This document shows positions 35,988-47,023 of a stretch of 64,000 nucleotides of DNA, piece after piece (position 1 is the stretch's first letter; the number at the start of each line of letters is the position of its first letter). The position numbers and the translations under genes are program-made. Below the pieces are notes generated by a model that saw nothing but the letters and a program-made list of their open reading frames with translations, had not been told where the DNA came from and ran no database searches. Origin of the DNA: Rutpela maculata (Eukaryota; Arthropoda; Insecta; Coleoptera; Cerambycidae); the NCBI GenBank assembly GCA_936432065.2, contig OW386293.2, forward strand, positions 66,357,965 to 66,421,964, given 5' to 3'.

Positions 35988-36470
35988 CTACAAGTCTTCT
36001 TCTTCTTCTGAGGCTTCTGATTCCTCCGTTTCTGATTCTGGTAGAGTATATATCGCTCCGATTTCTTTGTGAAATTCATTCATTCCCCTCGCTTTTCTTT
36101 CCCAGTATGTTTGGTCCTTTCCCAGTTTGTTCATGATCCTCTCGATTGTTGTTTTCCACGTGTAACATGGTCTCCCCATTTTAAGTTTGCTGCTGTTCAG
36201 TGCTTTCTTCAGTAGGTGTGTTGGTTCCCTTCTTTGGACGTGTCCCCAGTACTTCATTGCGTACATTTCTATCCTTTTTGTGATTTCTAAGTGTAACCTG
36301 GTCTCCCTGTTTTTAGTGTAGAATTTAATGTAGAATTTTTCACTTATCAACGAGCGTAATTTTGACCACAAAACCTCATTTGATAATTTACTTAAGAAAA
36401 ATATTATGTAATTCACAACACTATATTGTAACTCCCACAACGTCAAAAAATATGCAATACCACAAAACAC
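35988..36470 (-). pseudogene. non-LTR retrotransposon ORF, C-terminal end
   Basis: The minus strand reads RIEMYAMKYWGHVQRREPTH, then LKMGRPCYTWKTTIERIMN and KARGMNEFHKE, the W-GH..R......GRP..TW pattern at the C-terminus of many insect RT/endonuclease proteins. It ends in an acidic tail (ESEASEEEEDL). No RT catalytic block is present. The N-terminal part of the open frame (from about 36400) is probably unrelated. Confidence 0.65.
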
Positions 36471-36479
36471 ACTCCTATT

Positions 36480-37850
36480 AAACTAGACAAGCAAAAAGTC
36501 AGGATCAACAACACTTCTCTGTGATACCTCTCCTCCCCTCCATTCCCCTCTCCTTTTGATCCGCTCTACCGCACCACACCAAAAACATTGCACCTAGCTC
36601 TGGATCATATACAAAACCAATCACCACTCACAAAATCGTCAATCGTACGTCCCCCCTCAAACACTCATCCTTCACCTAACTCAAAAACTGTATCCTTCGC
36701 ACTCTGTATCCAGACCAAGTAATGGCACACAAAAAGGAATGTGTTTTCTATGTTTTCTCCTTCCAACGATGGCCCAGCGCTCCACACAGACAATTCCCGT
36801 CGCCGTCGATCCCTCGCACCAGTAGCCAATGTGTGCTCGCTCCCGCGCTCCGCAGTAGATACATCATTCTTGTGCTTTCCGGAGAGCTACATCTCCCGTT
36901 TACCCCTTGCTTGTCACTATTACGGTCCTAACCTTTTTAAACTTTTTAATAAACTTTCTCAGTCCCACCCTAGCCGCACCAGAAGCATAAACAATTTGTA
37001 TGTTTCCATAGCATGGATGAGGCTTTCCAAATTCCAATGGCACCGAAACCAAGCCAATGGCCACCAATTCCATCCAAATTCCCATTATATTCTTAAATTG
37101 CTTCAATTCCACACGGTGTACTGTCACCCTGATGGGGCACGCCCCTGGCCAGACTCATATGTAAATTTGCTAGAAAGGATTGTTTATTTTTAAGTTATTA
37201 CACTTGACAATGAGCGTAATTTCGACCTGATATTTTACCTAAGAGAATATTATGACCATATACGTTTGATTATTACGGGTTCAGTTTATATTAAATTCGC
37301 CTGAGTATTTTTAATAATTATGAAAAAAGATTATTTGAAGGTTAACAAAAGAAATTTATATGACCATACTTTACAGACAGATCAAATTCATTTGAATATT
37401 TTTATAATGATTAAAAAAATTATTTACAGGTTTACAGAGGGATATCATACCATGCTTTAATTTATTGCCATAAACTTGTCGACAATGTCGACTCTTCAAG
37501 GGTGATGGGCCTAAATCCTTCAATGGTTATAAATATACTTGTCTGGAAAGGTACTTAAAAATGAAAAAGGAGGTACTTATCTTGCTTTTGCCTGTGTTGG
37601 ATTGTTTGTTTAATTACGCTCTTTTCGTTTCTTAATACACAGCACTGGTCACAAAACTGTATTAGTTGTTTTCAAATATTAATTCTATTTCAACTTTGTT
37701 CTTTTGATATGAGGTATCAATTTATGCGTAAATTCTTGGGCTATAATTCACCTAATTTTTATCAAATTTGACGGAGTTTTTCACGGCAATTTTGCATTTA
37801 TAGTGGGAGTGTTTCAGGTACCCAACCGTTCGCTTAGAAGGCACAACCGA
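36480..37850 (-). other. interior of the non-LTR insertion, not coding
   Basis: A GC-richer, pyrimidine-rich block at about 36510-37190 is flanked by a repeated AT block (ACGAGCGTAATTTTGACC near 36350; ATGAGCGTAATTTCGACC near 37210). Plus-strand frames at 36722-37193 have no recognisable domain and are not called. Confidence 0.35.
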
Positions 37851-38599
37851 CTATCTTAAATTAGATGATATATCAGCGTTATCCTAAAATATGGAACATG
37901 GTATTTTTATTAACATTATTATGAAGTGAGAATTGTAGGCCTCTGGTTATCACCATCTATTACAGATATGGCCCAATTTGAATAGGGGTTATTGTAATAT
38001 GCTGTTTTCCTGTTTTATATATATACCAAATTGTAATCAAATATTTTAAGTTTAACAGAAGTTATCGTGTTTACAAGAAACGGTATACACGCACACATAG
38101 ATATACACGCACACACACACTTACAGACGCAAAGACACTTTTTATTCGATATTTCAATTCAGTCTGTTGTGAAACGGATATCTGTACAAGAAATTTTTTT
38201 CTACGATGATTATTAAATTTTATTACCAATTTATAATAAATTTATAATAAAGTTAGAATATAGTCAAAAGATACAATTCATTACTGAACCATAGCAGATA
38301 CGAAAAGAAATAATAGAAACATTATTGTAGAAATTTTAGTCAACTTTAACTTTGCAATAGCCACTTTTTGATTAGGGCTAACCGTTTTCGAAATATAAGC
38401 GAAAAACCAAAAACCTGGTTTTTCTTCGTGCCCCCCTGCATCCTCCTACCTCCTACGTTTGGTGACTTTTGGTATGTTTACTTCCTAAATAGTCCAAACA
38501 CAGCCCTCTAGTCTAAAATTGTGATCTCAGCATTTCCCTCTAGAAACCATTCATTGACTGGACTATAAAATAATAAAGTTGGATTACAGTTAAAAGATA

Positions 38600-39115
38600 T
38601 ACTGTGCATGTAGCCGCGCGCTAGGCATAGGGAGTAAAAATTACAACATCGCGTATGCCAGCTAGCTGAAATGAAATAACTGAAAGCTGGGACACAGTAT
38701 AAAGAACACCAGTAGTTTCACTCGCAGCGGTCCCTTTGATATTTGTTGTACTCGATTTAATTTTTTTTAATCCACTGCGCATCTACTGTTTGTATCCCAC
38801 GCGCATTTCGTCGTATACTGGCGACAGTGGCGACTGTTCAGAATCGTAAACGTAAACAAAAATAAACATCCACCCCACCCTACATCAACACTGCCGTCCA
38901 CTATCGTCGTGCCGTCCACTGCGCATCGAATAATTTAAGCCCAGGAGTATCGCATGCGCACTGAAAATCTTATACAACTGTTCCGGCTGAGTAGGACTAC
39001 TGGTCTTCTGTCTACTGTGGCTGGGATGCTCCGCCCGGCGGACGAATTTACGTGTTGTCAAATCTCTCGCGCTACGTGAATGTACATGCCTAATGGGAAA
39101 TTACACGCACGGTAT
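38600..39115. other. GC-rich island of unknown nature
   Basis: Rich in CG and GCGC (GCATGTAGCCGCGCGC, CCACGCGCATTTCGTCG, two copies of GTCCACTGCGCATC-like sequence), unlike its AT-rich flanks. It lies between two copies of the fold-back family. No open frame or RNA fold that I can name. Confidence 0.4.
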
Positions 39116-39117
39116 AA

Positions 39118-39395
39118 TCCATTACTGAACCATAACAGATACGACAAGAATTAATAGAAACCTTATTGTAGAAAATTTAGTCAGCTGTAATTTTGCATAT
39201 AGCCACTTTTTGATTATGGCTAACCGTTTTCGAGATATGAGCGAAAAACCAAAAACCGGGACCTTCTTCGTGTCCCTATGTTCGGGGACTTTTGGTATGT
39301 TTACCTCCTAAATAGTCAAACCTCAAGTCAAAAATTGTGTTCTCGGGCATTTCCCTCTAGACTCCCTTATTGAACGTTCATTGACAGGGCTAATG
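39118..39395 (-). repeat. single-arm copy of the 34.9-38.6 kb fold-back family
   Basis: Matches 38275-38575 in the same orientation (ATTACTGAACCATA, AGCCACTTTTTGATTA, CGTTCATTGACAGGG end). Confidence 0.75.
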
Positions 39396-39416
39396 TTATT
39401 GTTTAAATAAATTTTA

Positions 39417-39790
39417 ACCTCCCCACAATAAAATTGTGGGAGGTTACTACAATTAGTCCAAAATCGAAAATTGAGATAACATCAAATCTTTACGTTTTGA
39501 GGTCCCAGGAACCCAAAAAAGTTGTTTTTGAAAAATGTCTGTGTGTGTGTGTATGTGTGTGTGTGTGTGTGTGTGTGTATGTCTGTTAGCACGATAGCGG
39601 CGAAGCCACTAAACGGATTTGGATGAAACTTTGCATGAGGGTTTCTTTAGTGCTCCAGAAGATCTGAAAAGGTTTTGGTTGAGATCGGATTACGTTTGTT
39701 GCTGTTTTGGCACAACAAGTTGTTTATTTTATGATTACTTACAATTTGTAATCGAACCATTGAAAAGCAGTAAAAATTCCGATTTCAACG
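39417..39790 (+). repeat. hairpin plus GT microsatellite, repeat family
   Basis: Starts with a hairpin (AACCTCCCCACAAT, loop AAA, ATTGTGGGAGGTT; 39417-39447). A TGTGTG array (about 39538-39585), AGCACGATAGCGGCGAAGCC and TTGGATGAAACTTTGCATGA follow. The order microsatellite, CACGATA, GATGAAACTTTG parallels the block in the Helentron-like copies. Confidence 0.5.
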
Positions 39791-39891
39791 ATATATAACA
39801 CTTGCACTCTTTAGCTTTGGTTTCCGTGAAAAAAATTAAAAACCAAATAACACGCTTCTTGTGTAAAATATATTTTATAGTGGAACCACAG

Positions 39892-40005
39892 AATACAGTA
39901 ACTGCACAGAGGCGAAGTCTTTGGCGGTTCCTTTCAGTTTTGATGGCTCGTTTTCTGTGACCTTGCGTACCAGTTGCGTCTACACCACGGTGTATTAAAT
40001 AGGTG
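39892..40005 (+). mobile_element. orphan end of the P-like element
   Basis: CACAGAATACAGTAACTGCA then CAGAGGCGAAG, with its next 80 bp, matches the right end of the P-like element (minus strand from 59431 downward) and, for the first 31 bp, its left end at 52669. No partner end was found near it. Confidence 0.65.
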
Positions 40006-40490
40006 GTCCGGCACTTTCCTATTATAATAATGGCTTCGTAAGTGCATGGGTTCTATTTACTTTAATAGATGGCGCGAGCAATACGGTCCTACAATTACCT
40101 GAGCATGTGCATCGCATAACTAACATAACCTCAAATTTTAAGGTGTTTTCGTTTATTCTCATATTTAATGTTTGCAACCGAAATTTGAAACGTAGGTATA
40201 AATATTGTAGATGGACGGATTACGAGTGAATTAATAATACACCTACGTCACATTACGTCACAAATAAGAAAAATTCTTAGAAACTGGTGCAGATATCGAC
40301 TTAACTATTGGAAACATCCAATTAAAGTTTGAAACGTAGATGGAAATATTGTAGATGGATGGAATACGAGTGAATTAAAAATACACCTACGTTCTGATGA
40401 CGTCGTAAAAGCATAAAATTCTTATAACAGGTGAACTGATGATGATATCAAAAAAATATTTCTACAAGACGAGTCACGAAATTTTTTTTT
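40006..40490. other. unassigned DNA
   Basis: Contains a roughly 120-bp imperfect duplication: AAACGTAG, then AAATATTGTAGATGGA, then ACGAGTGAATTAA near 40190-40240 and again near 40335-40378. No coding sequence. Confidence 0.35.
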
Positions 40491-40496
40491 TTTTAA

Positions 40497-41255
40497 TTTC
40501 CAAGAAATATCAAATTTTCGGAGAAATGTCACTTTTCAGAAAAATGTCAGATTTTTAAAAAATGTCAAATTTTCAGGAAAACGTCAAATTTTCGGAGAAA
40601 TGTCACTTTTCAGAAAAATGTCAAATTTTCGAAAAAATGTTGAATTTTCAGGGAAATGTCACTTTTCAGAAAAATGTCAAATTTTCAAAAAACGTCAAAT
40701 TTTCGAAGAAATGTCACATTTCGGAAAAATGCCAAATGTTTGAAAATTGTCAAATTTTCGGAGTAGTCATTTCAGAAAAATGTCAAATTTTCGAAAAAAT
40801 GTCAAATTTTCGGAGAAATGTCACTTTTCAGAAAAATGTCAAATTTTCGAAAAAATGTTAAATTTTCAGGAAAATGTCACTTTTTAGAATTATGTCAAAT
40901 TTTCAAAAAAAAATGTCAAATTTTCGAAAAAACGTCAAATTTTCGAAGAAATGTCACCTTTCAGAAAAATACCAAATGTTTGAAAATTGTCAAATTTTCG
41001 GAGTAATGTCATTTCAGGAAAATGTCAAATTTTCGAAAAATGTCAAATTTTCAGAGAAATGTCACTTTTCAGAAAAATGTCAAAAATTCAGGAAATGTCA
41101 AATTTTCGAAAAAACGTCAAATTTTCGAAGAAATGTCACCTTTCAGAAAAACGTCAAATGTTTGAAAATTGTCAAATTTTCGGAGTAACGTCACTTCAGA
41201 AAAATGTCAAATTTTCAGAAAAATGTCAAATTTTCAGAAAAATGTCAAATTTTAT
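40497..41255. repeat. about 20-bp minisatellite with higher-order variants
   Basis: Tandem copies of GAAAAATGTCAAATTTTCA-like units over 760 bp. A longer composite containing CCAAATGTTTGAAAATTGTC or its close variant recurs near 40733, 40973 and 41154. The plus-strand repeat proteins here (CQIFEKMSNF type) are by-products. Confidence 0.9.
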
Positions 41256-43060
41256 TAAATGGACTCAAAGGAAAATTCCCAAAAAATACTACGGGTCCAT
41301 TTGTGGTATAAGTTCTCTGCTAGTGTGTTAAAGCGTGCAGACTGTATGCTGAGTATTTTTGACGTGTCAGGTGTATCGAGAGATTACAAGTTTTTTCGAC
41401 GTTTATAAAGCCCACGGATGGTGTGAGAGTCCATCCTGAACCGCTTACAAGCTCTACAAGTGTAAGCAATCCCACCGGAACGCTTTCGGTGAGTTTTTTC
41501 CAATAAAACTTTAAAAGTGACAGTGACATATTTTAAAAACTATTTCCGCTGCTTCCGGCATACCGCCGGAAATTCTTCCGGCATCATAACCTAAAAATAG
41601 TACTACATAACCTAAAAACAATTTAAGACATTGGTACCAACCTAAACATTTTTCAAAAACCAAATTCCCCAGAGAAACATTGGAACCAAAAATTTGACAG
41701 CTATCACTTCCCCGACCGATTTAGTGAAAAATTGGTCGAGGCCAAAAGATAAAACAAAATATACCAACTCAAACTTAAACGATCCACCATGAACACTACC
41801 CTGGCTACATCTGGCAGGGAAGCTGTCCACCAAGAGTTATATGGTTTTTTCCAAAGATGGCCATCCCTGCCATCCATCCCATTACCAACGAACAGGTTTT
41901 TTCGTTTAGTTGTTTCCCGTATCAATAATCAAAATTATTAAGTGCTCTTGCCTACGAACGTTTTTATAGAATTGTGTTTATGTTCATATTAATTTTAGGT
42001 CCATGTGGACACATTATAATTTTAACCTAGTCTTTAAGCCTGCCTACAGAAGACAGGAGCTACTTTTCTATTTTTCTCCAAGCCAAACCGGACCTACCCC
42101 ATCCAGCTTCACACTCGCCACGGCGGTGTTCACCGTGGTTGTCTGGCTGGCCCCGGGCTAGGATCCGATGAAGCATATATTTGTATTAAAAACATTGAAT
42201 AAAATATTAATGTTGTGCAGACTATAAATTTAACACTCAAGTTCTTAGGTCCAAATCCCACCGAACGCAAGACTTTTTTTCCCGTTGTAATACGAAAAAA
42301 ATATTTCAACTTAATAAATATAATTAAATGAGATCGTTCATATTGTTTAGTGCTCTTTTCGGCTTCAAAGAATCACCGGGTGGGGAGGTTCCAGCCGCTT
42401 CCAGTAGCTGCCGATTTTTTAATTTTAATAATTGGCGCTGGCATTTCATTAAGCCCCAAGGGCGCCTCGCGGCGCCCCTGATGTCCTGGCACCTCTGTGC
42501 GCCGCACACAGGGTCCATGCGGCCGTGGCTGTCGGATGGATTAAATTTAATTTTACGGTAAAAATGGGCAATTTTTGCTTATTTATGTTAAAAACTTCAA
42601 ATGGAGGTTAGGCGCCTTTTGCACTTTTTTAAATTCAGTACCTTGTCTTTAATTTTTGAAATTACAACTCATCCAGTGTTGTAAGCCTTTATTAAATGCT
42701 CTTTTGTGAATATTGGTAAAATGTTGAAGCGACATAAAATACAGAAAATCCGTGTGGAACTTCGGTGTAGTTCCGGATTTTGTGCCAATTTCTAAATTCG
42801 GCGCAGTTCCGAATTTTAAAACTTCGGCGTACTTCCCACATTTCAATTTTAGCTTTTAGTGACATATATCTTCAAAGATATAAAAAATATTTTTCAAGTC
42901 AAAATTTGACTCACCTTTAACTTTTTAACTTGTAGTGCCATACGTCTTTTGACATGTTACAATTATTTTCCAAGTTGGTTTTTGGCGTAGTTTAAGAAAA
43001 CGCATTGAGACCTGTTATGTGGTGAGGAATAGTTATAATTAATTTTTTTTATCTTTATAG
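41256..43060. other. unassigned DNA with a GC-richer block
   Basis: Sequence at 41540-42180 and 42350-42540 is richer in GC than the flanks. A 49-codon frame from ATG 41789 and frames at 42324-42561 show no domain. The hairpin GGGCGCCTCGCGGCGCCC lies near 42460. No gene is supported. Confidence 0.35.
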
Positions 43061-43069
43061 GCCTAGACG

Positions 43070-43740
43070 GATTTTTCATGGTTCTTTAACAGTTTCATCC
43101 CTCCTGAGGAGCTTGGTCGTGGACGAATTCTTATCTCGACTGGAACAGCAAAGGACATACGCGCAGAAGTATGTAGACGATGTCACTATACTAGTAATAG
43201 GAAAAGATGAGGCCGTTGCATCGGAAATGATGCAGAAAGCCCTCTACACAGTAGAAGTGTACCCGGGATGGTCTACCTGTGAACTTAGAGAAGACCACTT
43301 TAGTTACATTCACAAAAAAAGAGGAAACTCAACCTCGGAAAATTATACTTCCGAGGAAAAGAAGTACAGGTGAGCAATAATGTAAAATATTTGGGACTGC
43401 TACTGGATATCAAAATAAACTTTAAAGCACATCTAGATAAAGTGACCACCAAAGCTATGAGGGTTCTATGGACTCTGTGAAAGAATAGCATGTAAGAACT
43501 GGGGACTACAACCAAAAATAGGACACTGGATATACTAAGGATAGTGGTTAGTGATACCATTATTACCAATAATTACCTATGCCTCCTCATCAGGTGACAC
43601 AAAGCCGGAAAAGGTAGGTGTTGAGTAAACTAAAGTGTAAAAAGATTAACATGTGTAGAGATAATGGAAGTAAGGTCAGCAATGCCTCCAGCAGCCAAAG
43701 AAACACCACTCTGTCTGCCTTTACTACACTTAGTTGTGGA
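43070..43740 (+). pseudogene. R1/Jockey-type non-LTR reverse transcriptase remnant
   Basis: The plus strand reads LVVDEFLSRLEQQRTYAQKY, then VDDVTILVIGKDEAVASEMM, with the YVDD catalytic box. After frame changes come NVKYLGLLLDIKINFKAHLD, TKAMRVLWT and IITYASSSG, the thumb region that follows RT in R1-like proteins. Stops and frameshifts abound. The element would copy its RNA at a nicked chromosomal target. The 5' part (endonuclease, RT fingers) and the 3' end are missing. Confidence 0.8.
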
Positions 43741-45165
43741 GAGTATATACTGCTAGGTTACCATATAACGAGATATTCTTTTGGAAATGCCACAGACACA
43801 AAATTACGTTTATTAAGAAAGGTTATGTTGCAAGATATCGAGTAATGGAATGCTATCGGGTGATAGGTGATACCAACTCATCTCGATACGAATACGTTTT
43901 AGGTATCGTACGAACACGCAAGTTTACGTCAGACGTAAGTGCAAACGTACAAGAAATCGCTATTACGCGTGCGTATCTGTCATTTTATATGTTTACATAT
44001 ACGTTCTTGGTGTTACTTTAACTACCTAATAGCGTACAACTGTAGTGGAGAAGGTGTAAACATAGTCTTAATATAACCCGAACCAATATGCGGGATATCA
44101 TGAAGCAATATCGCAGAAATATAAGTCAAAAACACAACTTGTATTAGATTGGGGCTCCAGGAATCAGGTGGGCATCTTAACAGGACATTGCATGCTAAAT
44201 AAACACCTAATAAATATAGGCAGAGGGCAGAGCTGGAACTAGGTTGGCAAGTTGGCGACCGGGGCGCAAAATTTGGTTCTCTGACGCGCTTTATTCTTTA
44301 ATCCTCGGTCAATATCTAATGAGGTGTACCAAAACCAAAAATTCTAAAAGCGTAATTTGCTATAGTTCCAGCTCTGAACATAGGATTGAGGGACAATCGA
44401 GAATGTGACCTAGTTTGGGATAAATTGTTCTTTTTCATTTTAACAATTTGAAGTTGCATCTGCTTAAAGTATTTCTACATTAATTTAATTGGAGTTTTAA
44501 TTCAAATGGTTGCAATCTTAAGTAAGTACTCAAAAAGCGAAATTATAATCAATGGGATCACAGGGTTCGTATTTTGATAAAGAGGTAAAATTCCCTGACT
44601 TTTACAGGTTTTCCATGACTTTTAACTGCAGTTTTCCAGACAATCTTAATTTATTTTTTAGTACGTAAATACATAATTACTTTTAATATCAATTTGAAAA
44701 TAAATGACCAGATTATCAGATATGTTTCATTTCTTTCCATAAATAATCACATAATATAATAAATTAGTTCATATTGTAAATAAAATTTTATCAACTGGTT
44801 TAGGTTATAATACAAAACTTTTAGAATACATTTTTAAAATGAAACTTCTTAAATTATCTTGTAGGAATGCTCTTCTCTAACTAAAAAAAAAATTCTATCA
44901 TGGCAGTTTCCCTCTGCCTATTAGATAAAAGAGGGTGGTAGATGACAAGATAGAACAATTTTTTAACATTGAAAATATTAATGTTCGTATATGGGCCCAG
45001 AATTCCGAGTTTATGCAAGGCCGCCGACACGAAAGTGTCGAGGTCAGATGACGTAATACTGAGATACGTAGCGTTCGAGGTTCGAGTGGTATCAGCTGGG
45101 TAGTCTAAAAACTGCTGAACTCGACAACGGTGTCGATTAGAGGTGGGTAGGTGGGGTACATATAG
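43741..45165. other. unassigned DNA
   Basis: Contains GCTGGAACTAGGTTGGCAAG near 44233, similar to 1903, and a CCCTGACTTTTAC repeat near 44590-44640 that is related to 62940-63065. The minus frame 44881-45288 shows no domain. Confidence 0.35.
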
Positions 45166-45167
45166 AT

Positions 45168-45293
45168 TAGAGATGGGTGGTACTCGTATGACTCGTATCA
45201 CTGGTAGCGGTACGAAACATACGAATCTTTTTTCGGATTCGTTTGGATTCGTTTGGTACGAAACGTTGAAACGAGTCGAATCGCCCATCTGTA
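45168..45293. mobile_element. possible hAT-type MITE
   Basis: TAGAGATGGGTGGTACTCG at the left and CGAATCGCCCATCTGTA at the right are inverse around AGATGGGCGATTCG. Length and motif fit short hAT derivatives, but no clear 8-bp duplication was found. Confidence 0.4.
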
Positions 45294-45654
45294 ATACAAG
45301 GTGTTTCCAAAAGATTGGGACAACGCTTAGCCGTAGATGCTTGACATCAAAACAAGTCGATTTAACTAAAAAAGTAGTGGTCTAACTATTTTGGTTTTCA
45401 AGATACAGGGCGGCAAAATAAAAAAATTGTATTCGTAATTTGTTTCTATCTTGGACACTATTATACGTACCTACTTCAAACTTGGTAACGACATGATCTT
45501 CAGGTCACTGATTACAATGGTGATATTGCCAATTCCATATATTATAGATGGCGCTAGTTACAAGACTTTTACGTGACACTTTAAGCCATAACTTTTTTGA
45601 GGTTAGGTTTTGGACATCGTCTTCTATTATAATCGAAACGCAATTTAGTTTCCT

Positions 45655-46115
45655 AAAGAAAAGGTGTACTTATTTAAACGCGATAAAATGCACCCTTTTC
45701 GAGAAATACGCGATTTACAACTTTGTCACACACCAGTTCGAAGAAATTCAACACCCCGGGTGTTTTGAAAAAATTGGGACAACGCTTAGCGTAGACTCTT
45801 GACATCAAAATAAGTCGATTTAACCCAAAAAGTAGTGGTCTAACTCTTTTCGTTTTCAAGATACAGAGTGGTATAATAAAAAAAATTGTATTCGTATTTT
45901 GTCTCTATCTTGGAGAATATTATACGTATCTACAACAAGCACTATTGACGATTTCAAGACATCATACTTGACGTACAACTACTAGATAAGAAACTGCTTT
46001 TAGGTACAATTGAATTTCCTCGAACTGGTGTGTGATAAAGTTGTAAATCGCGTATTTCTCTGAAAGTGTGCATTTTATCGCGTTTAAACAAGTACACCTT
46101 TTCTTTATAGTAGAG
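45655..46115. repeat. inverted pair around a partial second copy of the element end
   Basis: 45655-45751 is the inverse of 46006-46112 (AAACGCGATAAAATGCACCC and the complement of it). Between them, 45752-45960 repeats the outer terminus (GTGTTTTGAAAAAATTGGGA) in direct orientation. Confidence 0.7.
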
Positions 46116-47023
46116 TAAAATCTGGAAGTAAAGTCGCTTAGTTTTCGAGAAAAAAAAAACCGGCGTAGAACCAAACCAGACTTAGTGGGATTCTTTAGTA
46201 AGATAATCGTGTACACGAAAATCATTTTTTACGACATTTTTTGGTGGTCGAGAACTTTTTTATTTCGGAAAAACTCAAAAAAATAGATTTTTAATGAAAT
46301 ATGTTTTTTAACGTCTCCACCGATATATCTCTGAAAATATTTGTGCTATCAAGATATTTTTTTTTTAGATTAAAGTAGACACAATAGCGCTTCGAACAAC
46401 GTCCCACGTGCACCCGTTTTTAAATTGGTAAAATAATAGGAAACTCAAACTTGTTATTTTCAGTAGCGTAATTTTAGGCAATCGAGAAAAAAGTTTATTT
46501 ATGAAAATTTGTATATACATGCTGTGTACAAATTGAAGCCAATAGTTGAAAAAAATTTTTTACGGATAAAAATTTTTCATGTCCCGTTCATAGTATTGAG
46601 TCAGCGATTTTTTTTAACGGATCAAAGTCATATTCTTGCGCGCTCGGCTGTAGCAAGCCTGCCGACTGCAACGATCTGACGATCCCGGTCGGGGTGTATA
46701 TAATAGTTTAACTTATATCAATAGGTACAAAACCAGTAGTGATGAAAAGCATCTAGGGGATCAATATTATTGTTCGATATTTCATATATTGTACAGTAGT
46801 ATTGATCATATGTTGTTAATATTAAGAAATTGTATAATAAATATTAAATAGTCTCCTTTTAATATTAAAAAGACAGGTGGTAGTAGTACAGTACCTAGAG
46901 GTAAAAAATATGCAAAACTTCGAAGTAATGTCATATTGAACGGATTTCGTTCATTTTTGGCAGTATAATAGTAAATGTTTCACAGAAAAGTTTCTATATT
47001 GACCGAGGGCTTGTTAATTTATA

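Larger units (their letters stand above)
35635..37880 (-). mobile_element. 5'-truncated non-LTR retrotransposon with 25-bp target duplication
   Basis: The 25-bp sequence TTAAATTAGATGATATATCA+GCGTT occurs at 35635-35659 and 37856-37880. Between the copies (35660-37855) a minus-strand element ends in an AATC repeat (plus GATTGATTGATT), with a C-terminal RT-protein remnant close to that tail. Long target duplication, simple-repeat tail and 5' truncation are hallmarks of target-primed retrotransposition. Confidence 0.8.
34888..38575. mobile_element. large fold-back element, about 700-bp arms, split by a non-LTR insertion
   Basis: The left arm 34888-35600 is the inverse of the right arm about 37890-38575. 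Paired blocks include TGTCAATGAATGGTTTCTAG, GAAATTTTTTTCTACGATG and GGTTATCACCAT. Each arm carries a TGTGTG/CACACA-rich microsatellite next to an AAACGATAAC block. The apex region is interrupted by a retrotransposon at 35660-37855. A third, single-arm copy lies at 39118-39395. Confidence 0.8.

Noticed and set aside
35858..36136. plus-strand hydrophobic frames
   Set aside because: They are opposite-strand readings of the non-LTR C-terminal remnant.
36722..37193. plus-strand frame of 150 codons
   Set aside because: It lies inside the non-LTR insertion on the opposite strand, in pyrimidine-rich DNA, with no domain.
40562..41331. overlapping plus-strand repeat proteins
   Set aside because: They arise from the 20-bp minisatellite in several frames; no start context or domain.
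42324..42561. GC-rich frames on both strands
   Set aside because: No domain, overlapping on opposite strands, explained by local GC content.
44881..45288. 135-codon minus-strand frame
   Set aside because: It overlaps a hAT-like MITE and shows no recognisable domain.
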